A program made the translations under genes and the position numbers. A model generated the notes under the pieces. That model saw only the letters and a list, made by a program, of their open reading frames with translations. It did no database searches and was not told where the DNA came from. This document shows positions 58,109 through 64,000 of a stretch of DNA of 64,000 nucleotides, piece by piece (positions within the stretch are counted from its first letter, which is position 1; the number at the start of each line of letters is the position of its first letter). This DNA comes from Lolium rigidum (lineage: Eukaryota; Streptophyta; Magnoliopsida; Poales; Poaceae), in the NCBI RefSeq assembly GCF_022539505.1, contig NC_061514.1:331187090-331251089 (forward strand). The letters are read 5' to 3'.

Positions 58109-58182
58109 TGGGACCTTTTGTGATCATGTATTCTGTCTGCATAAATGGGACCTTTTGTGATCATGTATTCTGTCTGCATAAA
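58109..58182. repeat. 37-bp tandem duplication
   Basis: Two adjacent copies of a unit starting TGGGACCTTTTGTGATCATG. Confidence 0.9.
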
Positions 58183-61100
58183 TGCTATGAAGCTGTTTTA
58201 ATTGCAACGTTTCGGTTTTATCATATCAGCTTGGCTAAGTAAGATGACATTGATTACTGAATTAGTGGTTCTTCTATGTCAGTTTCATAATGAAGTAGTG
58301 TGTTAGGGTGATAGGCAAAACTGGGATTTTTAACACAGATATATCGGTACAACTGTTTGCAGGACTAGGATATTTCTCAAGTAGTCAGGTACCAAACTTC
58401 AACTATCAGTAGATGACTGTTACATTCAGTGTTTAAGCTACCCACAAGAACTACTGCACTTTCGAGTACAAAATTAGCAGCTGGTGTATTCCATGTTCAG
58501 CGGCCCCTCTGCTGTAATTAGTGACTATTTGTATGGTTGTAACATAATCAGTGTTTGTTTCCATATCATCTCTTCCTGTTCTGCTTGGGTCCTTTGGTAA
58601 TGGGCTATCTTTTATACTATATAGATTTGGCTTTTGCCTTCCTTTTCTAGATTTAGTTAGTTTATATGTACCGTCCAGCACATGAATCCGTCAATTATCC
58701 AATTTGAGAATAAAATTCAGGAGCCTGCTGTCACTTTTCTCCTGGCACTCTGTAAATAATCAAATAAACTAGCAATTAAAAAAATGTAGCTACACGGGCG
58801 CGGCGTGCCGCCGCACCTTTATTTGCTAGTAGTCATAAATGGCCAACCCATTTTGAACTTGATCGTGAGGGTGCAAGTTTGTAGTTCTTTTTGGCACATC
58901 CAGATAACACAAGTCATTTCTAATTTCCTGAAATGCATGGGGTCTTGAGGATGCACCCAACTCATTTCAATTTCTTTGACGAGATTCTATCAGAACTTCC
59001 TGGAAACAAAAGATGCTTCTTTTTTACAAAATTGGCATATGAATGCTATGAAGTATATGATCCCATTATTTGACGTCTCATTGTGATTGCTATGATCTCT
59101 AAGGTAAAGTCAGCAACTTATGAGAATCAATTTTTTTTTGCATGTGTTGTAAATGTAGAAATATAGGAGAAATCTTCATAGGGAATTACTCACTTCGTTT
59201 TTGACATTTGGTTTGCTAGCGCTGTCGTTGATTTTGTTCGTGCAGTAGGTGCCGTTTGTGCTAGTTCGTCCTTCCGCTACTGCTTCTTTGTCCCCTTTTG
59301 GATGCCTCTGGTTCTCTCACCAGTGCAGTGGTCTTGATGATCTCCCCGCTCGTGGTTGGTTCTATTAGTTTCTTTTTTCGGTCACGCGTTCTTTGCTTTT
59401 CGCTTTCAATTTACTTTAAGGTTGCATTGAACTGTTCCTTCCTTATGTTTCACAGGTCATGGAAACGAAGAATCGTTGGTAACGTGTTTGTGTGTTTCTG
59501 GAACACCAAGATCATGGCACTGTGGGGGTGCAACCACTGAGCAGTTTGATAAAGATGCTCTTATCCAGAGGATTTGGCGAGAGCATGTGATTTTGTTGCT
59601 ATGGGGCGCACCTTCAAGCTGCAGGATTGTATGTCCCTCATGTTAGCCATTTTGTACCTTTGCAATGTGGCGATGCTTAATAGAAGCCTGTCCAGCATAC
59701 CTAATTCTTATGTCATCATCTGTTCTCTCTTTGTTGCAGCTATACTTCCACTGAGTTCTAGCTTTGAATTGACGAAGCTTGCTCTAAAAAATCATGGCAG
59801 CTAAAACTGCATATTTGAGTTGGCGGTTGCAGTATAACATCTGATTTTAAGTTGTTACCTAAGATACACTAATGATATGGTAAGGTGGGCCTTACTAGGA
59901 AAATGGGTAGACTAAAACAGACCTGAAGTAGTGACATGGTAGAAATGATATTTCTACTAGAAGTACCAGCTCTATATTGTTCGCTAGCTTATGAACTTTG
60001 AATATATCTCCCTTTAATCACACGAATGAGTTTCTTTCTTCCACTATGTTAGTTATTACTCGAAGAGAGTACTACATATCGTTTCTAAGAAAGAGGTTAG
60101 CCACAAACGGAATAATATGTACATTTATAGCAGGATCATGATTGCTCAAGCGATCTACCTTAGTACTAGCAATCAATAGTGTCCTTATATTGAAGGCTTA
60201 TCGTTTCTAAGAAAGAGGTTAGTTTTCTGCTTGAAATGCAAATCTTAGATAGATAGCTAACCCCTTCATATGATAGCAGGTAGTTTGCCCTTTGCTTGCA
60301 GGAAAACAAATAATAAATAGACTATCATGCTGGTTGTTGTACCTTTTATTTTAGATTTATATTTCAGTTTTTTATGATTGTGTTCCCAATCCAGTTACAT
60401 TACTAGATTTTTAATCTGAAGCTGAGTCAGCTTCGATCTTTCCTTCCACTGTCATATTAGAATATTTACTTTAACCTATGGATATAGAAGGGATTCAAAG
60501 AGATGATGATACACAAGGCAATTATAAAAAGAACCAATTTTCTTATTATTAGCATGGTGAAGCCAGAGTTTCATGCAAATTTTAGAATATTTACCAGTTT
60601 ATTGCTCTTTCTACCGTTATTTATTGAATTGGTTTATTGTTGCAAATGAAACCGTAAAACATTGTGTGATATTGTACTACAATTTTTGGGTAGTTATTTT
60701 CCTGCACTATATGACCTATGAGTCGGAATTGTTTTTGTCATAAACTTTGTGCCAAATATTAACCTCATAGCACTCACAAGCTGGTTATAATGAACATAAG
60801 GACTATGTCTATCTGTCAAACTGAAGAAGTTAAAACTCTTCACTCAATGTAATCTAACACAAATAGCAAAAATAGACGCGGCAAAATGCGCTAGGTCCAC
60901 CTAGTAAGTGTAGAATATTGATTCCAATAGGCATGCCATCGTCTTCTCTCGGTGGGTGAGAGCAGTTAATTCGGATGATGCATGTGCCCTGGGATTAGCT
61001 GTATAATCAGGCTCGATTACCAACCTAATAAGATAGTGAAATCGATGGATATCCTGGTTTTATAGGATACAAATTGAATGGCTCCCTGATTGTTTCAGCA

Positions 61101-61570
61101 CGGTAAATACTCCACATCATAGTCCAATTGAAACCAAAACATCGGATGTCTGCACCACCCTATTATTTCACGAATTAATCCCACGTCCTGTAGATTGCCT
61201 ATATATCATTTGAATCACCATGTTCTCACAACCACGAACAAGTAGCCAGGGTAACCAAGATTTCCTCAGCGAGAGACGACAAGAACCCGCCAGAATCCAC
61301 GCATTCCATCCACGGTTTTTTTTAGGAGGGCACACGCAAGCGGATGCAGGCAAGCGATCGATCGCTTCGGTGACTACATGATTAAACCGGACCCACCAGC
61401 ACCGCCGTGCGTGCGCCCGTCACACCGCTTGCTTGAGGTATTACTCATTCGGTGTGCCCCCACGTCATCGCCTTGGCTTCGCCAGGTAGTTCCACACGAC
61501 ATGTTATCCATCTTCACATTCCTAATTATTTCTTAATTAGAATCCAAACCTAGTAACAAAAAGGGGGTTA

Positions 61571-61737
61571 GAACCCGGATGCGAAGAGCTGTCACCATAA
61601 AACCACATCACGTGTTCTTCGCTAATTCCACTCCCACAAGCCCCCTCACTTCGCCGCCCCACCCAACCACTCCACCCCCAGCGAGATCTAGAGGGAGAAA
61701 GCTTCCAGGACCTTGGATTTCCCGTTCCGAAATTTCG
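61571..61737 (+). promoter_or_regulatory. Leader of copy F
   Basis: Shares GGGTTAGAACCCG, ACCATAAAACC, GTTCTTCGCTAATTCC, CACTTCGCCGCCCCACCCA and the AGAGGGAGAAAGCTTCCAG run with the leaders of D and A. It lacks the telo-box-like CTAGGGTTT that D and A carry before the ATG. Confidence 0.45.
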
Positions 61738-62665
61738 ATGGCCGTCACCAACTCAGCCGTGAAGCCCTTACCGCCGCCGGCGCCGCAGATCATCGCCGCG
61801 CTGCTAGCTTTCGCGCGCTTCATCCTCTCCCCGATGCTGGGGTTCGTGTGCATTCTCCGTGTCGCGGCCCAAGCGCTCCCCTACTTGTGCTTCGTGACCG
61901 CTTGGATTATCTCCGCCGGCACGGCCGCAACGATTGTCGCACGCCACACCTGTCGTGAGGGCTCCACCCTCCTCGCCTCTCTCGATGTGTTCACGCATGC
62001 GGCTTTCAAGATCTGCATCTGCGGCATGTGTTGCTTCCTCGTGATTGCAGTCGTTCTTCTGTGCAGCCTGTGCCTAGCCTATCTGGTTGCAGTTGTATCT
62101 GGATCCGGTTCTGAGTTCAAGAAGGTACTGTCCTGCAAATAAATCCCTCTCATATGATCTTCACTTTGATCAAATTACAGCCTAGCTAGTTAGGCTACGA
62201 ATTAATTGCCACGCACAATTTAAGTAGGCCACGTGAGTAGTAACAATGTTCCATGTGGGCTTATCACTTCATCTGCATCCTACGATTTTCGGACCATACC
62301 ATATATGTTCATGTACATCCTTGTGGTTTCGCTGAAATTGTTGTCCTCTTCAGACCGTCTTTGGAGAAATCACATGGGAGTCAATTCAGGAGTTATTTAT
62401 GTTTCCTCGCGTCGCAGTCCTTGGGTTCGCTGCAGATTTGGCCTGCATCCTGCTAATTGTCGCTGGTATTTTGGCAATGATCATGTCCCCACATGTGGAT
62501 GGATCAATATCTCAGGGACAAATGATTGGTTCCTTGATCGTGGATGTGGGGATATTTGGCATCCATGCCATTGCTTGCTTCGTTATCATTCCAGCTTTCG
62601 CAATTGATATCTGGAGGAAGGACCAGGTGGACAGAAAATCAGGATTCACAGTGGTGGATTGTTAA
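61738..62665 (+). CDS. Small membrane protein, copy F (two exons, intact)
   Basis: Exon 1 is 61738-62124 (129 codons, donor AAGAAG|GTACTG). Exon 2 is 62354-62665 (103 codons plus TAA, acceptor CTCTTCAG|ACCGTC). The intron is phase 0. The 232-residue protein has a short Pro-rich N-terminus (MAVTNSAVKPLPPPAP) and five hydrophobic segments: around 18-38, 46-68 (YLCFVTAWIISAGTAATIV), 88-118 (KICICGMCCFLVIAVVLLCS), then VLGFAADLACILLIVAGILA and VDVGIFGIHAIACFVIIPAF in exon 2. Conserved loops are RHTCREGS between segments 2 and 3 and SQGQMIGS before the last. The C-terminus is short and charged (IDIWRKDQVDRKSG) and ends VVDC. The only full-length, in-frame member of this subtype here. I do not recognise a named family; function unknown. 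Confidence 0.78.
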
Positions 62666-64000
62666 GGTATATATACCGCCCCCTCTTCTTTGACTTCTCC
62701 TATGTCTATATTATAATATGGTCATCTCAATTAATGATTCATAGTTTTTGCACTGCATTATTAGCCTCGTAATAACATGATAATTGTGCCCCCAATGTTA
62801 TGTATTTGCAGTCATTTTCCTTAGCTGCAGCTACCTATTGGTTGGTTTGTGGTAACATGGAGTACTATTATGTATTAACCAATGATGGTTTTGCTATTCC
62901 CTCTAATTGCTACATATTGGCATTCGTGACAAACCTGTTTCGACAAAAATCATTCATGGCAAACCTTGGGATTAGTCTCAATATTTAATTGTGTTACTGA
63001 CCAACAACCGGAATGCTACCATGTGCCTTCGTTACGAAGTGATCATCAAAGTGATCAATATCATGTATCAGAAGTAACAATAGTTGTTTATGTTCCATTG
63101 TAGCCTATGATCATTTCTATCAGTGTAGATAGTGAGACTATAACAATAGGTGTTTTTTTTTGCTTTAGAACCGTTTGCAAACACCTTTCTTACTATAATC
63201 ATGATGGTTTTAGTTTCCTGAATACTTCATGTGTTGTGGTTGCATATAAATGTACCTTACTAACAATTAATGGTCTTGATAACATTTTGCTAAACCATTT
63301 CTTTGTGCATTCCATTGAGACCTACAAGAGAAATAGCTTTCTCAGCTTTTGATACATGTTAGCTTTACTAAATATATTTGCATTTAACATGACTCTTCTT
63401 TGGTGCAAATCACATATTGACCAATCAGATGCTTAAAGAAATATCTTCAGCAGAAACCTAGTATCATTGTTCATGTTTTTGTCATTCCCGCGATTAGGCC
63501 GCTAAAAAAATTATCCATCAAACCCATTGTTAGTGGTAGGCCTCAAATTCCAGAGGGCTGGGTTGTTGAACATCTCCTTTTTAATTGCATTATCTTGTTA
63601 TTCATATGTCTTGTTTTATCCATTTTCTACCAATGTAAGGCTTTGTTTTAGTGAAGATAGCAAATAGAAAGTCTATTTGACTAATTCATTTAAGTAAACT
63701 ATGATGGTTATATATGATATAGACCCTTCCCATAAGCGGTAGCTAGTATCTCCTACTTGTGTGTGGTGTTGTTCCATGGATTTTCTTTTTGTAGAAGTGC
63801 CTTCCATAACTCATGTTGTTGTAGACATAAATTATTTTTTCAGGTTTTCAATGTCCATTATTTCCCCAAAAAGTGTTTCTCGAAGAGATATTTGTTAGAA
63901 ATACGTTCCATAGTTTATATGTTTAGTTCTTAACTATATTGGTCCAAGCGCAATTTGTTTTTTTGAAGAGTGCTACTCTTGGGGAGGTCAATTTCTTCTT
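62666..64000 (+). other. Downstream flank of F
   Basis: No gene is supported. It matches the flank of D in order (GGTATATA just after the stop, TTATTAGCCTCGTAATAACATG, CTTAGCTGCAG, TGGGATTAGTCT, TGATCATCAAAGTGATCAATATC) and, inverted, that of B. This places the end of the window inside another duplication unit. Confidence 0.6.

Larger units (their letters stand above)
55871..61570. other. Unique 5.7-kb spacer between D and F
   Basis: No counterpart occurs elsewhere in the window. The open frames are short and show no recognisable domain. Two exact-period tandem duplications are visible (57574-57667, 47 bp, and 58109-58182, 37 bp). A short exon-like stretch at 59460-59630 is discussed among the findings. 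It may be an insertion into the duplication unit or its original flank. Confidence 0.5.

Noticed and set aside
59298..59804. Two hydrophobic frames downstream of 59298
   Set aside because: Hydrophobicity follows the T-rich composition. Neither matches the membrane-protein family or has its intron signals.

Overview
This is nuclear DNA from a large-genome grass, most likely a Pooideae species of the Triticeae type. The evidence is the kind of mobile DNA present (Athila-like Gypsy elements primed by tRNA-Asp, a Copia element with a post-pol ORF, an L1-type LINE, MITEs, TE-borne AP2/ERF and GRF zinc-finger fragments) and compact GC-rich plant genes with short introns. The species call is an inference. 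No rRNA, tRNA, CRISPR or prokaryotic operon was seen.

The only ordinary host genes form a cluster of one small multi-pass membrane-protein family of unknown function. All share a two-exon structure with a phase-0 intron where this can be read. Copies A (1-59, cut by the window edge), B (8770-9700, broken) and C (43709-45414, broken) lie on the minus strand. Copies E (47376-48173, a divergent paralogue that looks intact), D (52539-53491, frameshifted) and F (61738-62665, intact) lie on the plus strand. The flanks between copies are themselves duplicated, in inverted orientation left versus right, so the locus is a tandem plus inverted segmental array. The promoter and leader of E is triplicated with an exact 245-bp period.

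The region between B and E is a four-element nest of LTR retrotransposons, with target-site duplications readable at every level. A Copia element (13456-43441) inserted downstream of copy C. A gag-pro-only Athila-like element (16482-31525, TSD GCTTC) inserted in its post-pol ORF. A second, pol-less relative (17537-24432, TSD CTCAT) inserted in the left LTR of that element. A 5.0-kb element without coding capacity (33076-38105, TSD ATCAT) split the Copia between integrase and reverse transcriptase. Copy C was hit separately by a solo LTR (43860-45395, TSD GATAT) of the same LTR family as the 16482-31525 element, in opposite orientation.

The left arm holds a probable Harbinger-like DNA element (381-5866). 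It carries an AP2/ERF pseudogene and is itself split by a 5'-truncated LINE (1243-5753). A further short LINE-like insertion lies at 9911-10553. Between copies C and E are a small fold-back repeat (45415-45612) and a GRF zinc-finger pseudogene (46012-46450). A MITE-like element (49753-50422) lies downstream of E. The stretch 55871-61737 is unique within the window and holds no gene I can support.

No working multi-gene pathway is visible. The observations most worth checking are the membrane-protein array and the E promoter triplication, the covarying hairpins in the 5-kb element, and the unrecognised ORF of the inner Athila-like element.
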